DNA of 38,960 bases from JAGOUB01 sp964648045 (GTDB lineage Bacteria > Patescibacteriota > Gracilibacteria > Peribacterales > Peribacteraceae): positions 1 through 38,960 of the forward strand of contig CAZYNU010000006.1 of NCBI GenBank assembly GCA_964648045.1. Direction: 5' to 3'. Shown here in pieces: positions 8,387 to 16,589 of this stretch (position 1 is its first letter; each line of letters opens with the position of its first letter). Below the pieces are notes generated by a model that had not been told where the DNA came from, searched no databases, and saw nothing but the letters and a program-made list of their open reading frames with translations. Made by a program: the position numbers and the translations under genes.

Positions 8387-8394
8387 TCATCTGA

Positions 8395-8739
8395 TCACCG
8401 TCCGCGTGGAGAGATCGGTTGCTGCGGCATTTGGAAGCCTTCCAACATGCGATCCATGAACGATTCCTGCGCCTGCTGCGCGGCCTGGTTCGTGGTTTCC
8501 TGGATGAAGGTCTGCACTAAATCCGAACCGTAGAGATACAGGTAGATGGAGCTAAGGATAATGACGAGCGTGGGGATGATGACTACCAGGCCGCGGATGA
8601 ATCCGCCGATCGTGCGCCAACGGTCGCGTCGGTTCATGTGGTCGAGAATCTCGATCATCCTGTCTAAACGCGCGTCGATGGAACCGACTGGATCGGCAGC
8701 GGGCGTGGGGACGGTGGGCGGGGTGTTGGTCTCGGGCAT
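8395..8739 (-). CDS. small membrane protein, unknown
   Basis: 114 aa starting at ATG 8739. It has a Pro/Thr-rich N-terminus, a short amphipathic segment (ARLDRMIEILDHMNRRDRWR), one strong transmembrane helix (about residues 48-70, LVVIIPTLVIILSSIYLYLY) and a Gln/Ala-rich cytoplasmic or external tail. TACAAT (8752-8747) ends 7 nt before the ATG, with CTGACG 17 bp further up, so a leaderless or near-leaderless mRNA is predicted. It converges on the SH3 lipoprotein with only 8 bp between the genes; a 16-bp palindrome spans both stop codons. Function not recognised. Confidence 0.7.
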   Translation of the reverse strand: MPETNTPPTVPTPAADPVGSIDARLDRMIEILDHMNRRDRWRTIGGFIRGLVVIIPTLVIILSSIYLYLYGSDLVQTFIQETTNQAAQQAQESFMDRMLEGFQMPQQPISPRGR

Positions 8740-8746
8740 CCTCACT

Positions 8747-8752
8747 ATTGTA
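8747..8752 (-). promoter_or_regulatory. TACAAT -10 box, 7 nt from ATG
   Basis: Minus-strand TACAAT followed by AGTGAGG and the ATG of the 8395-8739 gene; -35-like CTGACG at 8775-8770. Confidence 0.55.
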
Positions 8753-8776
8753 GCGGAAAAGCCCGTGGTCGTCAGC

Positions 8777-9859
8777 TTAGAAGCCTCGTCGCCACTTCCG
8801 GAATTGCTCAAACAGACGTGTTAGCCGGTAGGTCGGCGAGAGGGGGATGTCGAAGCAGTGGACCAGTGGCAGGAGTTCGCCACCGAAGCCGGTCTTAAAC
8901 GTGGTGACGCCCGCGAAGGGGTGGTTCTTATCGAGCAGGCGGCGTTCGCCCTCAGCATCGACGTGTGTGGGGGCGATGCCCCAGAAGTTGTACACGCGGT
9001 CGCCGCGCTTGAGGGCGTCTTCCACCGCGCGCCATTGCAGTAGGTAGCTGGCGGGGATCTTGCTGTGGGCGGCACTGCTGGCACCGTGGTGGTAGCTCGT
9101 CTCGCCGAAAGCGGTCATGTGCACCGAGGCGGCGATCACCTCGTTTTGATAGTGTGCGAGATACACCGTCACCTGCCCCTTCTTAGCAAAACGTTCGACT
9201 TGGGCGCGGAAGAAGCGGTTGCCGTAGGGCGTGAAGCCGTGGCGTTTGCGGGTTTCGTCGTGGAGGCGGATGAATTCTTTGAGGGCGACGTCTGGGTACT
9301 GGGCGATCTCGATGGTCACGCCGTCTTTCTCGGCGCGGCGGATGAGATTGCGGGCCGTCTTGCGGCACTCCATGAGCATTGCCTCGGCCTGGCGTGAGGT
9401 GCTGTCGCCGTCGGTGGTCCAAGGGTTCGGTGTGCGCAGGGGCAGGTACCAGATCTCTTCGCCCAGCAGATGCAGCGGTGAGCGGATCGACGTGAGACCT
9501 CCAAGCGGAATCTCCGTGCCCCGCGGCAGGTGCGGGCTCACGCGCACGAAGGCGCAACCCTGCTCGCGTCCCGCCTTGGCCAGCGCCTCGAAGAGTGCCG
9601 GGAACGCGGCCAGGTCGCCCACGGGTCCGTAGGGCACTGACAGGTGTCGGCCGCGGCGGGCGGGGACTAGGTGGGCGAAGGCAATGGCTGCGAGCTCGCC
9701 TTTGGCATCGATCGCCTCCAGGCGAATCGGTGGCTGGTCGATATCGGCGTAGACGTCACCCATCGTCCAACTTTGTAGGAAGGGGCGAAAGCGCTGGCGG
9801 GCCAGGAAGGCATCCCAAGCGTCGGGCGAGGTAGACGGTCGGACGGAGAAGGCGGTCAT
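8777..9859 (-). CDS. FemAB-type aminoacyltransferase (GNAT fold)
   Basis: 360 aa. It resembles the FemA/FemB/FemX family, which adds amino acids from aminoacyl-tRNA to peptidoglycan precursors, or related proteins that transfer other acyl groups. Seen: an N-terminal acceptor-binding half (FLQSWTMGDVYADI...), the ETRKRHGFTPYG block and the C-terminal GNAT core (VTVYLAHYQNEVIAASVHM ... YHHGASSAAHSKIPASYLLQWRAVEDA ... YNFWGIAP). The YNFWG segment is typical of this superfamily. Start ATG 9859 overlaps the stop of the DegT-type gene in an ATGA, so it is translationally coupled and third in the murF-degT-femAB operon. Whether it builds a peptide cross-bridge or transfers onto a sugar is open. Confidence 0.82.
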   Translation of the reverse strand: MTAFSVRPSTSPDAWDAFLARQRFRPFLQSWTMGDVYADIDQPPIRLEAIDAKGELAAIAFAHLVPARRGRHLSVPYGPVGDLAAFPALFEALAKAGREQGCAFVRVSPHLPRGTEIPLGGLTSIRSPLHLLGEEIWYLPLRTPNPWTTDGDSTSRQAEAMLMECRKTARNLIRRAEKDGVTIEIAQYPDVALKEFIRLHDETRKRHGFTPYGNRFFRAQVERFAKKGQVTVYLAHYQNEVIAASVHMTAFGETSYHHGASSAAHSKIPASYLLQWRAVEDALKRGDRVYNFWGIAPTHVDAEGERRLLDKNHPFAGVTTFKTGFGGELLPLVHCFDIPLSPTYRLTRLFEQFRKWRRGF

Positions 9860-11136
9860 GCGGTAGGAGCAATGGAAGCGGGAGTCGAGACGTCGACGCG
9901 GGCATGCAGCAGGAGCAGCGGTGCCAGGATGGCAAGCAACTCTTTGAGCTGGGCTTCCGTCATGGTGGGGTGCGTGGGTAGTGAGAGGATCTGCTGGCAG
10001 CGGCGTTCGGCCTCTGGGTCTTGTCCCCACTGATAGCCGGTATTCTCCAAGTGGACTGAATCGGGGCAGATCACGCAGCCAGTCCAGCCGTCGTCGAGGT
10101 GGATGTTTCTGGCTTTGAGCGCGCGACGGATACCCTGAGCGTCCGCCACAAACAGCGGCAGCTTCTGCAGTGGCAACCCGTCGCGTACGCCGACGGGCAG
10201 TGCGTCGTTAGGTTGGTCGGTGCCAAACACGCTGTGCTCNNNNNNNNNNTCGTTGAGTTGCTGTCGCCGTCGCCACTGGTCGAGTGCTAGGGCCGCCAAG
10301 GCATTGGGAAGCGGGGAGACCGCAGGGGGCATCAGGCCTTCTTTTTCTTCGCTGCTGACGATGCGCGGGAGCAGTCCTAGCCGCGCGGCGCCGGCCAGTA
10401 GTGCCTTGCCTCCAAAGCCGTACATCGGCTTGGCCAGGCCGTAGAGCAGGGGATAGAGCAGTAAGCGGGCCACCGCGCTGCGTGATAAACGGCGGGCGGA
10501 GGCCTGTTGCGCGCGCAGATTTTGGGTCAGGCTCTTATGTCGCGACACGATCATGCCGCCACTTACGCCCGAAATTGCCTTGTCGCGGCCGAAGCTCAGC
10601 AACAGAAAGTCGCCGCGGCTGCCAACGTCAATCGGGCCAGTGTTGTCGGGCAGGATATGGGCGCAGTCCTCAATGAGTGCCAGTTGATGCTCGTCGCAGA
10701 GCGCCCGCAGGGCGGCGGTATCGGCAGGAATGCCGAACGTATGCTGGCAGATGATGGCGCGCGTACGCGGGCTGATGGCGCGGCGCACTTCTTCTATGTT
10801 CAGATTGAGTGTGTCGGGGTCGATGTCTGCAAAGACGGCGGTACCGCCAGCGGCGGCAATGGCGTTAGGCACGACCACGCAGGTGTATCCCTGCACGATC
10901 ACCTCTTCGCCGGGGCGGATGCGCAGCGCTCGCAAGAGTGCAAGTAGCGCCTCGCGGCCCGTACCGAAGCCGATTGCTTCGCCCCCGAAAGTAGCACCAA
11001 TTTCTCGTTCCAGTTCGCTTCGGGATGGCCCATCGAGCCAGCGATGGGGTAAGAGAAGGTACGCCAAGGCACGCAGGCGCTGGCGCCCATCGGCGAGCGG
11101 TGCGAACGTGTGGTGAATGGGGGCGAGGCGTTCCAT
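9856..11136 (-). CDS. DegT/DnrJ/EryC1/StrS-family PLP enzyme
   Basis: About 422 aa if the N run is dropped. This fold-type I PLP family contains sugar aminotransferases and dehydratases. Seen: GTGREALLALLRALRI (cofactor phosphate region), VIVQGYTCVVVPNAIAAAGGTAVFADID, IEDCAH (PLP-binding Asp), and SFGRDKAISGVSGG with the Lys expected to form the Schiff base. ATG 11136 overlaps the murF stop as TGATG; an upstream in-frame ATG at 11184 is less likely. Its stop overlaps femAB. Ten N at 10240-10249 fall after QQLN and before EHSVFG; the frame is kept across them. Substrate unknown: the context suggests a nucleotide- or lipid-linked amino sugar used in the envelope. Confidence 0.85.
   Translation of the reverse strand: MERLAPIHHTFAPLADGRQRLRALAYLLLPHRWLDGPSRSELEREIGATFGGEAIGFGTGREALLALLRALRIRPGEEVIVQGYTCVVVPNAIAAAGGTAVFADIDPDTLNLNIEEVRRAISPRTRAIICQHTFGIPADTAALRALCDEHQLALIEDCAHILPDNTGPIDVGSRGDFLLLSFGRDKAISGVSGGMIVSRHKSLTQNLRAQQASARRLSRSAVARLLLYPLLYGLAKPMYGFGGKALLAGAARLGLLPRIVSSEEKEGLMPPAVSPLPNALAALALDQWRRRQQLNXXXXEHSVFGTDQPNDALPVGVRDGLPLQKLPLFVADAQGIRRALKARNIHLDDGWTGCVICPDSVHLENTGYQWGQDPEAERRCQQILSLPTHPTMTEAQLKELLAILAPLLLLHARVDVSTPASIAPTA
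10240..10249. other. assembly gap (10 N) inside the degT-like gene
   Basis: Ten N. On the minus strand the left flank ends CAACGA and the right flank begins GAGCAC. Overlapping the shared GA restores an in-frame LNEHSV, so the gap may have no real length. A true loss of about ten codons is also compatible with the family. Confidence 0.9.
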
Positions 11137-12672
11137 CAAGGGAGAAGCGAGCGGATTGTAGCGCGTGGCAAACGGCCTACGCATAGCAGGAGCGTTCCCG
11201 GCTCAAGGGCGACTCTGAGTTCGCTCCAGACCGGTTGGCCGAAGCCGTCGATGAAGGCCTGACGGGCTTTTTCACTCTGATTGCCGATGATTACTGCGTG
11301 CTCAATTTTCCCCCGGGCGAAGGTACCGAGTTCACGCATGAAACGTTCTTCTTCGCGGCCCAGTTCCAGCAAGCCGGCGGTAAGCAAAATGCGCGGACGC
11401 TCTGGTTGCGACTCAGACCACGCGAGTGCCGCGCGCAGGCTGAGGGGGCTGATGTTGTAGGTGTCGTNNNNNNNNNNCGTCGAGGATGCGGATGCCATTC
11501 TCGTGGGTCACCTGAAAAGTGCCGGCCAGTCCGGTGGCTTGGGCCAAGTGAGGCAAGCTTTTGGCTCGTGGGACGCCAAGCGTGTCTGCGACGGCCACGG
11601 CCACGGCGGCGTTACCGGCGTTGTGCACTCCGCGCAGGGAAAGATGTGTCGGTTGTCCGTCGATGGTGCAAGTGAGGCCGTGCGCAGTCTCATGCACGTC
11701 GGTCGCACGCACGTTGGCTTCGTGGACGGTGCCGGCGAGGATGGTGCGATGGGCACGACCGGCAAGGCTGGCCGTTGCTGGACTGTCTGCGAACAGAATG
11801 GCCGTCCCATCGGCGGGCAGGTTTGCGAGAATTTCCGCATTGGCGTCGACGATGGCCTCTTCGGAGCCGAACAGTGCCAGGTGGTCCGAGCCCAAGGCTG
11901 TCACCACGGCGATCGATGGCCGCAGGATTGCGCTGATCATGGCGATTTCACCTCTCTTGTAGGCGCCCATTTCCACCACGACTGGTCGTGATTCGTTCGG
12001 CCCGAACCCGGCTGTTTCGCGCAGGAACCAGTTGGCCAGTCCTAGCTCGGTGTTCACGTGCGCCGGTGTGACGAGCGGATGCACGTCTGCCAGCGCGGCC
12101 TTCACCAGCTCTTTTGTTGTCGTCTTGCCGACGCTTCCCACAATGCCGACCAGCCGCAGTCCCGGGAGCGCGGTTCGTCGTGCTGCTGCCGCGGCGAAGA
12201 CACGGCGGCGCAAGCGTTGGTCGATTGGCAGCACCACGGCCCAGGCGGCGAGTACCGTTGCCAGCTGGAGCAACGGCAGTGCTAGTAGAGCGACGGGGAA
12301 GGCGAGACTCAAGGCAAACGTGACTCCGGCGATGATGCCGCAAGCGATGACGCCGATGAGCGCGGCCTTTTTCGTCCACTCAGGCAGGCGCTGGCGGCCG
12401 CTGGCTATCTGGCCGATGGAGAGTAGTGCCAATAGTCCTATTGCTGCGTCTCCGGCTATTGGCCCGTAGGTGGGGATGACGACTGCTAGGAGCGCGACGG
12501 TCACGAGAATCGGGCGCACGCGTCCGCCCATGGCGACAAGAATGCCGTCGCGACGCAGGTGCTCTTGGAGTCGATCCAGACGCCACTCTTTCAACTGGAA
12601 GAGCCACAGGCACGTCAGTAGTGGCGAGAAGCAGGCGAGCAGGGCCAGCGTGGGCGCAAGGACGGAGGTCAC
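11136..12672 (-). CDS. murF: MurF-like Mur ligase with N-terminal membrane domain
   Basis: About 507 aa once the artificial gap is removed. Residues 1-165 hold about five to six hydrophobic helices, including ALLACFSPLLTCLWLFQ and IGVIACGIIAGVTFALSL. The Mur ligase core follows: P-loop GIVGSVGKTTTKE, EMGAYKRGEI, the GVHNAGNAAVAVAVA block, ILDDTYNISPLSLRAAL (reconstructed across the gap) and a C-terminal ligase domain. MurF adds D-Ala-D-Ala to the UDP-MurNAc-tripeptide; a membrane-tethered form would act next to MraY and MurG. GTG start at 12672, 8 nt after TACAAT. It is the first gene of the murF-degT-femAB operon. A MurF-like ligase with another substrate is possible. Confidence 0.85.
11468..11477. 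other. assembly gap (10 N) inside murF
   Basis: On the minus strand the left flank ends ATCCTCGACG and the right flank begins ACGACACCTAC. Merging the 3-nt overlap ACG gives ILDDTYN, the canonical MurF motif, and restores one frame over 1524 nt. The gap therefore appears to be an artefact of joining contigs that already overlap, not missing sequence or a frameshift. Confidence 0.9.
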
Positions 12673-12680
12673 AGGCCTTG

Positions 12681-12686
12681 ATTGTA
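12681..12686 (-). promoter_or_regulatory. TACAAT -10 box of the murF operon
   Basis: Minus-strand GCTACAAT followed by 8 nt and the GTG start of murF; no convincing -35. Confidence 0.5.
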
Positions 12687-12721
12687 GCCCTTTTCCAGGC
12701 GAGAGTCCGGTCTTTTCGGCC

Positions 12722-13456
12722 TCAGGCCGCGGCTGCCTTGCGAATGGCGGCGGCGATCTCGGCAGCGCGATCGCGGTGCACGGCGTGGCGCACGCCGGCG
12801 AAGCGGTGCAGGCGCGCCTTCGGTATCGTCTCAGCTAGGAATTCGCCGTCCTCGATGGGGGTCTGGCGGTCGTCCTCGCCCCAGAAGAGTTCGGTTGGAA
12901 TCGTGATGTGCGCGGCCAGCGGCGTGATGTCGTCACGCGTTACGAGTACGAGTGTCTGTTGCATGAGCGGCGAGGCGCGCTCGTAGTCGTGCACGCGCAT
13001 CAGTTTGTAAAGCAGGCGCCGGCCGAAGGGTAGGAGTAGCGAGAGTCCAGGCAGCGAGAGGATCGCCTTGCCCGACTTGGCGAGCGCGTAGCCGATCTGG
13101 CGGCGCAGGCGGTAGCGGCCGTGGCGGTTGATGGCCGGTGCACACAAGAAGAGATGCGTCGGCTTCAGTGCCTCACCGGCGCATAGCAGAAGCGAGATGC
13201 GGCCGCCGTGGCTGTGACCGAGGAGTAGCAGAGGGCCGTTGTCTTTGCGGTTCTTCGTCAGCCAATCGACGACCCACTGGGCATAATCAACCGTATGCCA
13301 CGGACGCTTGGGTTCTGGCTCTGCCCCAAAGCCCGGCAGATCGGGCGCCAGCACGTCGATGTCGCTGTCTTCTAGCTCTTTCTTCAGGGCGGCGAATGAA
13401 GTGGAACTGCCGCCCCAGCCGTGCAGGCACAGGAGTGTGGTGCGCATCGCTGTCAT
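12722..13456 (-). CDS. alpha/beta hydrolase
   Basis: 244 aa, single-domain alpha/beta hydrolase fold. Seen: the oxyanion region LCLHGWGGSS, the nucleophile elbow GHSHGG (Ser near residue 82), the acid in FWGEDDRQTP, and the catalytic His in GVRHAVH near the C-terminus. A lid of about 70 residues is rich in Arg/Leu. Such enzymes are esterases, lipases or C-C hydrolases; the substrate cannot be read from sequence. It starts 1 nt after the stop of the PRMT-like gene (TAAGATG), so the two are co-translated. A second ATG at 13447 is a possible start. Confidence 0.88.
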   Translation of the reverse strand: MTAMRTTLLCLHGWGGSSTSFAALKKELEDSDIDVLAPDLPGFGAEPEPKRPWHTVDYAQWVVDWLTKNRKDNGPLLLLGHSHGGRISLLLCAGEALKPTHLFLCAPAINRHGRYRLRRQIGYALAKSGKAILSLPGLSLLLPFGRRLLYKLMRVHDYERASPLMQQTLVLVTRDDITPLAAHITIPTELFWGEDDRQTPIEDGEFLAETIPKARLHRFAGVRHAVHRDRAAEIAAAIRKAAAA

Positions 13457-13457
13457 C

Positions 13458-14390
13458 TTAGCCGATCCAGCCGTTCTTCATATCCATTGCGCAGCTGGCC
13501 AGCACCTCACCCTTGGCGTCGCAGCGCTCGGCCGTCCATTGCACGCGAACGCCCACCTCGTAACGGGTGTCGGACTTGATCTCGACGTGCAGGCTCTCGC
13601 CGGCGTGCACCTCCAAAGGCTCGCTGAGCGGCAGGAAGATCTGCTCCCAGTGCGTCGCCTCGCTGCGCGGGTCGGTGGAGAGGGTGATCTCGGGCATGAG
13701 CAGGGCGTCCCAGTGCAGGCAGAAGCCGTAGATGGTCTGCGTCTCGGCCACGGTCCAAGCGGCGCGGCCGCCGCGGCGGCTGGAGCCGGGATCCTCGGCC
13801 AGGAGCGTGTCCCAGACGCGGGCATCGTGGCCGGCGCCGAGTAGCTCGCCCGGCAGCACGGTCTTCACGTACATGTTGTTGAGCGTCAGTTTCTTGGCGG
13901 TCGAGAAATCGAGGCCGTAGCCGACGCGGTCCCAGACGTTGATCTCCTCCCACAGGCGCGGCGTCACCACCGGCGAGACGAACTGCTCCACCTTAGAGGG
14001 GATGATCACGCCGCTGGGCTTCAAGAAGCGCTTGGCGTCGCGGAAGATCTCGACGATGTGCTCCTCGTAGGCGTAGTTGCCGAGCGTCTCAGAAACGAGG
14101 ATGTCGGTGCGGACCGGATCCTTCACCTCCTCGGAGTGGCGGCGGATGAGCGTCCAATCCTTGAGCCCGTTCTTCTTCATGAAGTCGGCGCAGATGGCGC
14201 TGATCTCGCCGGCCTCGTAGAGGATGGCGCGCTTCGCGCCGAGCTGCAGGGCGAGCGCGCTTAAGAAGCCGGTGCCCGCGCCGAGGTCGGTGACGGTGCT
14301 CTCGGTGGGAATGATGGCCGCGTCGAGGGCGTGCGCGAAGGCTTCGTTGCGTAGCCGATCGCCCATGAGTTTTCGTTGCAATTCGATCAT
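13458..14390 (-). CDS. PRMT-like SAM methyltransferase
   Basis: 310 aa. It matches the class I protein arginine methyltransferase plan. Motif I is DLGAGTG (residues 35-41). The acidic end of strand 2 is YEAGE. The double-E loop has Glu at 101 and 110 (SETLGNYAYEE), nine residues apart as in PRMT1. After a beta-barrel-like region comes a THW loop, ATHWEQIFLPL (residues 245-255), the PRMT substrate-pocket hallmark, followed by the paired-strand end LEVHAGESLHVEI. Protein arginine methylation is well studied in eukaryotes and rarely assigned in small bacteria. The downstream alpha/beta hydrolase is coupled by a 1-nt gap. The target is unknown, and a non-protein substrate is possible. Confidence 0.8.
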   Translation of the reverse strand: MIELQRKLMGDRLRNEAFAHALDAAIIPTESTVTDLGAGTGFLSALALQLGAKRAILYEAGEISAICADFMKKNGLKDWTLIRRHSEEVKDPVRTDILVSETLGNYAYEEHIVEIFRDAKRFLKPSGVIIPSKVEQFVSPVVTPRLWEEINVWDRVGYGLDFSTAKKLTLNNMYVKTVLPGELLGAGHDARVWDTLLAEDPGSSRRGGRAAWTVAETQTIYGFCLHWDALLMPEITLSTDPRSEATHWEQIFLPLSEPLEVHAGESLHVEIKSDTRYEVGVRVQWTAERCDAKGEVLASCAMDMKNGWIG

Positions 14391-14471
14391 CGCGGTCTAT
14401 TCTCGCGTCTTCTGTGTCGTGTCACAAGGCGGTGGATTGCGGATTGCTATGGCGGCCTCCGTTCATGGGTC

Positions 14472-15269
14472 TTATTCGGCGGTCGACCACCAGTATCGCA
14501 TAAGCATGTCGCGACCGAAGGCGCGACGCACGTCGGCCGCGACGCCGAACACTTGCTTGAAGCGCTCGATGTGCGGCTTGCCCTTGCCGGCGATGGTCTT
14601 GAACACGGCGGCGGTCATGTCCTCGGCGTGGCGAGGTTTCTCGGGTGCTTCTTCATCAGCAGAGAGGATATCGGCCATCTCCAGCAGGGACGTGCTGTGG
14701 TAGTGCAGCCCCGGCAGCTGCCAGAAGGGGAATTCGTCGGTGCGGTCGGGGTCGTTCAAGACATGGTTCGAGAAGAGGACGACGGGTTTCGGAGTCTCGC
14801 TGACGGCGCGGACAACATCATCGTAGGTAGCGAGGCTGATCGCCTTCACGCGGTTGGCCAACACGGGCACCAGCTCGGGGCGCCGGGTGAAGAGCGGCGG
14901 CCTGTGGAGCGACTCCTGGGCGAGGCCGTCGGCAAACTCGCGGTCGAGGTTTTCGGGGCTGTAGCCGGGATCGAAGGCGCGGTACTCCACGCCCAGTTCG
15001 TCACCATGGAGAGCTAAGAAATGGCTAATGGCCGGGTTGTATTCCCAGTCATCCTCCACAGGTGGATCTTGCTGATGGGCGCCGCATTCCACGAGTAGCA
15101 CCTCACCGAGCTCCAGGCGCAGTGACCGCACGAAGGCGACAACCCGTGCGAGCGCGTCGGCGCGCTGGCAGAGGATGTTGTTGGTGTCCGTCGCGTGCAG
15201 GAGCCGGCGGGCAGCCTTCACTTCGGCGGGATCGATCTGGTGGTCGGGCGGAAGAGGAATGGGGCGCAC
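14472..15269 (-). CDS. hypothetical protein, perhaps a diverged methyltransferase
   Basis: 265 aa from GTG 15269, which lies 4 nt after the stop of the upstream membrane-anchored protein, so the two are co-transcribed. Not recognised with confidence. A strand-loop LGEVLLVECGAH (about residues 53-64) followed later by EYRAFDPGYSP and PVVLFSNHVLND would fit a Rossmann-like fold, but no SAM-binding G-x-G-x-G is present. The gene sits 81 bp upstream of the PRMT-like gene on the same strand. It might be a partner or a diverged relative; this is inference only. Confidence 0.6.
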   Translation of the reverse strand: MRPIPLPPDHQIDPAEVKAARRLLHATDTNNILCQRADALARVVAFVRSLRLELGEVLLVECGAHQQDPPVEDDWEYNPAISHFLALHGDELGVEYRAFDPGYSPENLDREFADGLAQESLHRPPLFTRRPELVPVLANRVKAISLATYDDVVRAVSETPKPVVLFSNHVLNDPDRTDEFPFWQLPGLHYHSTSLLEMADILSADEEAPEKPRHAEDMTAAVFKTIAGKGKPHIERFKQVFGVAADVRRAFGRDMLMRYWWSTAE

Positions 15270-15273
15270 TAGT

Positions 15274-15828
15274 TTATTTAAAACTATCTGAATTTTTTGT
15301 CAATTTTTGCATCTGCTCTTCTTTCTCCTCCATCTTCCGCTGACGTTCCTTCTGCCGCAGGTCATATGCCGCCCAGTCCAGTTCACTTTCTGTGTCCGGT
15401 TGTACGTTGGTGATGGTCTCTGGGAGCGATACTTCGGCGATGCGCCGAATGATCACCCCCTGCTCGTCCACCTCGGTCACGGTGACGAGCTGGCCGTCAA
15501 CAGCGAGCTTAAACAGGCGCCCGTCGCACGTCATCGTCAGCGGGAAGATGGTCGTGTTATCCGTGCCCATGTCGTCTCCGCAGCTTTCAAACTGTTGATA
15601 GTGGTACGTATTGCCGTAATGCACGACCCAGCCCAGTCCTGCCTCCTTTCTCATGCCCAATTGGTCGCCCCCGGTGTTGAAGGTGAAACCGACCTGCGCC
15701 ATCCCCGCCGGTAGTACATTTTCTTCTAAGGTGGCGACGATCGGTTCGGGGTCGAGCGGACGCGCATCCGGGAAGAACTGCACCCAGATGAACGAGAGCG
15801 CGGCGATGATGATCAGGAAGAAATCCAT
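15274..15828 (-). CDS. membrane-anchored hypothetical protein
   Basis: 184 aa. An N-terminal uncleaved anchor (DFFLIIIAALSFIWVQFF) is followed by a beta-rich globular domain (about residues 30-140) with two Cys (ESCGDD and TMTCDG) that could form a disulfide outside the cell. The C-terminal tail is Lys/Glu/Gln-rich (KERQRKMEEKEEQMQK) and probably a coiled coil. CATAGT ends 8 nt before ATG 15828, consistent with a leaderless mRNA. First gene of a likely operon with the 14472-15269 gene. Family not recognised. Confidence 0.65.
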   Translation of the reverse strand: MDFFLIIIAALSFIWVQFFPDARPLDPEPIVATLEENVLPAGMAQVGFTFNTGGDQLGMRKEAGLGWVVHYGNTYHYQQFESCGDDMGTDNTTIFPLTMTCDGRLFKLAVDGQLVTVTEVDEQGVIIRRIAEVSLPETITNVQPDTESELDWAAYDLRQKERQRKMEEKEEQMQKLTKNSDSFK

Positions 15829-16130
15829 CGGCGATGACTATGCCCGAAGCAACCATGCCAGCCAATACATACTCTTAATACACCGATTCTGCCTTTTTCT
15901 CAGGTATACAAGTGTGGTGCTTTTTTTCTTTCAAATTTGAATAGACGCCGACGGCATCGCTGATTTCCAGAAGATCATTGCAGCCCTCCGGTTCGTCCCG
16001 CCGAATCCAGCCAGCAGCGTCAGTGCCGACTGAGGATGGGGGTGGCCGTGCGCACATCGCATGGGCGCTGCCCGTTTCGGATCTCCTTGCATCAAGAGAC
16101 AGTCCCATCAGAAACACTCATTATCATTGC
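15829..16130. other. gene-free stretch
   Basis: Divergent intergenic region of about 300 bp. The left half is A/T-rich with a CTTTTTTTCTTT run near 15919-15930; the right half is GC-rich. An 80-codon minus-strand frame (16117-15875) has no supporting homology. No clear RNA gene was seen. Confidence 0.4.
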
Positions 16131-16136
16131 TATCAT
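16131..16136 (+). promoter_or_regulatory. TATCAT -10 box exactly 6 nt from ATG
   Basis: TATCAT, then TCCAGT, then ATG 16143. The spacing predicts that the A of ATG is the first transcribed base. Confidence 0.55.
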
Positions 16137-16142
16137 TCCAGT

Positions 16143-16562
16143 ATGCCGTCCTTTGTCCGCAAGATTTTTCTCACTCCGCGTGGCCAGTGGAGAGTATCGA
16201 CTGTTGTTCTGATGGCTCTGGCGCTCATGATCGTGGGGTTCATCCCCTTGCTTGGGCTTCCCGGGGCAATCGTTATCGCCCTGGGGGATGCAGCCTTGCA
16301 ACTTCTTGGCGCGGGTTACCTCGGATATCAGAGTTTCAATTCGTTGCCCGGGAACGGCAGTGACACCTATCAATGGGGTGCGGCGATCATTGCCACTTGG
16401 CTCTGGCCAGTCTGTCTTGTTGTTGCACATGCACTCGCTTTCCGTGTCTTGTACGCGCAAAAAAAGTGGATTCAGTGGCTCACTTTTTCGGGGATATTGC
16501 TGGCGTGGGCCATGGCTGTCACGTGGTGGATTATCTCTGTGATGATTTTGCCCGGTCGGTAA
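16143..16562 (+). CDS. small four-helix membrane protein, unknown
   Basis: 139 aa. Hydrophobic segments at about residues 18-40, 42-60, 77-98 and 110-135 suggest four transmembrane helices. The N-terminus is basic (MPSFVRKIFLTPRGQWR) and a short polar loop, SLPGNGSDTYQWG, separates helices 2 and 3. ATG 16143 was preferred over upstream codons because the TATCAT box is 6 nt before it and the residues before it look like non-coding translation. It resembles no transporter family I know. It ends 27 bp before the 3' end of the opposite-strand tRNA-Met. Confidence 0.6.
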   Translation: MPSFVRKIFLTPRGQWRVSTVVLMALALMIVGFIPLLGLPGAIVIALGDAALQLLGAGYLGYQSFNSLPGNGSDTYQWGAAIIATWLWPVCLVVAHALAFRVLYAQKKWIQWLTFSGILLAWAMAVTWWIISVMILPGR

Positions 16563-16589
16563 GCTGAGCGGCTCCTGCGAATAGAGCAA

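Noticed and set aside
11136..12672. murF as a frameshifted pseudogene
   Set aside because: The frame break coincides with the N-run and disappears when the 3-nt contig overlap is merged.
15875..16117. Minus-strand 80-codon frame between two divergent genes
   Set aside because: No recognisable domain or signal and no convincing start context.
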